Translations under genes and position numbers: made by a program
The notes under the pieces: model-generated
Databases searched by the model: none
What the model saw: the letters and a program-made list of their open reading frames with translations, nothing else
What the model was told of the DNA's origin: nothing
Shown: positions 37,330-38,540 of the stretch, piece after piece
How positions within the stretch are numbered: position 1 is the first letter of the stretch
Layout: the number at the start of each line of letters is the position of its first letter
Assembly: GCA_947631815.1 (NCBI GenBank)
Contig: CANRMT010000013.1
Span: 1 to 38,540 of the forward strand
Origin: an uncultured Eisenbergiella sp.
GTDB lineage: Bacteria; Bacillota; Clostridia; Lachnospirales; Lachnospiraceae
Reading direction: 5' to 3'
Length of the DNA stretch: 38,540 nt

Positions 37330-38100
37330 TCAATCCGCGCCTGTTTCCGCATCTGCCTCCGCGGCGGACTCTGTTTCCGCGGCGGTTTCCGTCTCCGCGG
37401 CAGACTCTGTTTCCGCGGCGCTCTCCGCCTCATCGGCGGCGGACTCTGTTTCCGCGGCGCTCTCCTCCTCATCGGCCGCCGTCTCCGTTCCGTCGGCCGC
37501 GTCCGCTTCGCCCGCTGTCTCCGCCGTGTCAGCTGTCTCCGTCTCGGCAGCAGTCTCCTCTTCCGTGGTCTCCTCCTCCTCGACGAAGTCCTCCGGCGCT
37601 TTTTCAAAGCCGGACACGATATAGGCCGATACCAGATAGACGCGGTCGTCCCCCTCCACCTGGATATAATATTTGCCGAGCAGCGTGCTCTCGTTTCCCA
37701 TATGGATCACGGTCTTTGTCTGATCGGACAGGGTGGCGGTCACGGTCCGAAACGGCTCCGCCAGCCCATACTGCGCCAGATCCGACGGCGCTTCCAGCAC
37801 GGTCTCCGTGGTGGTCAGATGCGCGATCCGATCCACCAGCGTGTCCACCTCTCCCTGTACGATCGGCTCCTCCGGTATGGAGTTCTCCTTCCAGCTGCCG
37901 TCTTCTTTCGTGAAATCCAGCGTCACATCGCCGGAAACCGCAAGCGCCGTCACATCCTCCGCCGCGAAATCCGTGATCACCGTCTCCGTTTCTTCCGTTT
38001 CCTCTTCGAAATTCAGACTGCGGATCAGAAAATAACCGCCCACGCAGACCAGACCCAGGATCACCAGGACGATCAGCTGTATCTTCTGTTTTTTCATCAT
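37330..38100 (-). CDS. DUF4340 domain-containing protein with acidic low-complexity tail
   Basis: MMKKQKIQLIVLVILGLVCVGGYFLI TM; KEDGSWKENSIPEEPIVQGEVDTLVDRIAHLTTTETV; ~85-aa Glu/Ala/Thr/Ser tail. Start re-set to 38100 after AGGAGG. Confidence 0.85.
   Translation of the reverse strand: MMKKQKIQLIVLVILGLVCVGGYFLIRSLNFEEETEETETVITDFAAEDVTALAVSGDVTLDFTKEDGSWKENSIPEEPIVQGEVDTLVDRIAHLTTTETVLEAPSDLAQYGLAEPFRTVTATLSDQTKTVIHMGNESTLLGKYYIQVEGDDRVYLVSAYIVSGFEKAPEDFVEEEETTEEETAAETETADTAETAGEADAADGTETAADEEESAAETESAADEAESAAETESAAETETAAETESAAEADAETGAD
37345..37560. repeat. Low-complexity repeats encoding ETESAA-type motifs
   Basis: Recurrent gcggactctgtttccgcggcg-like units encoding AAETESAADEAESAAETESAAETETAAETESAAE. 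Confidence 0.8.
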
Positions 38101-38540
38101 CTTCTCCTCCTTCTGACCCAGATCACGATGCCGCACACCAGACAAGCCACAGGGATCAGCCCGATGAACAGAACGGCAAGGCGGACGGATGCGGCCGCAG
38201 ACGGGGCGACATAATAGGTTTCATAGGACTTCACCGGCACGGACACGGTCTCCGCCTCGCCAGCCATAGAGCCCACCGCGTTGTTGAACAGCGTCAGATT
38301 GTTGTTCATCGTATACTGGTTGGTGGAATCCAGGAACAGCATATCCGACGAATACAGGATCAGCTGCGCCTCTTTATCCTCAGAGAGCGTTTTGACCGCC
38401 TTCACGCCCACCGCGAAGGGACCCTCCTGATCGCCCTCCGCCTTTTCCAGCGTGGAGTCCTCGTTCAGGCCGACCTTGGAATAAGCGTCCTCAGAGGTGG
38501 TCAGCAGCTGCGTCACCGTTACGTCGTCCTGCTCCCGGAT
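38097..38540 (-). CDS. GldG-like ABC-type gliding/auxiliary protein, C-terminal part, 5' end beyond window
   Basis: ...LSEDKEAQLILYSSDMLFLDSTNQYTMNNNLTLFNNAVGSMAGE...C-terminal TM; overlaps the DUF4340 start (ATGATGA), the usual partner. Confidence 0.82.
   Translation of the reverse strand: MREQDDVTVTQLLTTSEDAYSKVGLNEDSTLEKAEGDQEGPFAVGVKAVKTLSEDKEAQLILYSSDMLFLDSTNQYTMNNNLTLFNNAVGSMAGEAETVSVPVKSYETYYVAPSAAASVRLAVLFIGLIPVACLVCGIVIWVRRRRR

Overview
High-GC, apparently chromosomal window from a spore-forming Clostridia (Lachnospiraceae-like) bacterium. The first ~26 kb is almost all minus-strand: proB (partial), two FAD-dependent oxidoreductases, a BofC-C-like membrane protein, a SpoVB/MurJ-like flippase, ybeY-phoH-yqfD-yqfC, rlmH, an NfnAB/GltA-like pair, fhs, spoIIIE/ftsK, a TepA-like ClpP-fold protease, yebC, an antitoxin-less mazF, alr, nnrDE and rex. 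After this come a plus-strand ABC-F gene, then gtrA, icd, a GntR regulator and a probable Re-citrate synthase, an S8 peptidase, a plus-strand cluster with a Cys/Gly-rich hydrophobic repeat protein and two uncharacterised ORFs, then mntP, folD, fchA-like, DUF4340 and a GldG-like gene. No rRNA, tRNA, CRISPR, transposase or phage genes were recognised. The best candidates for undescribed biology are the Cys-rich cluster (33520-34839), two ~180-200 bp intergenic palindromes (9670-9869 and 32097-32277), a 3 x 33-bp repeat in the ABC-F leader, a degenerate ~40-bp repeat array upstream of folD, and a promoter/operator upstream of the Re-citrate synthase operon. All family calls come from reading the sequence; no searches were run.
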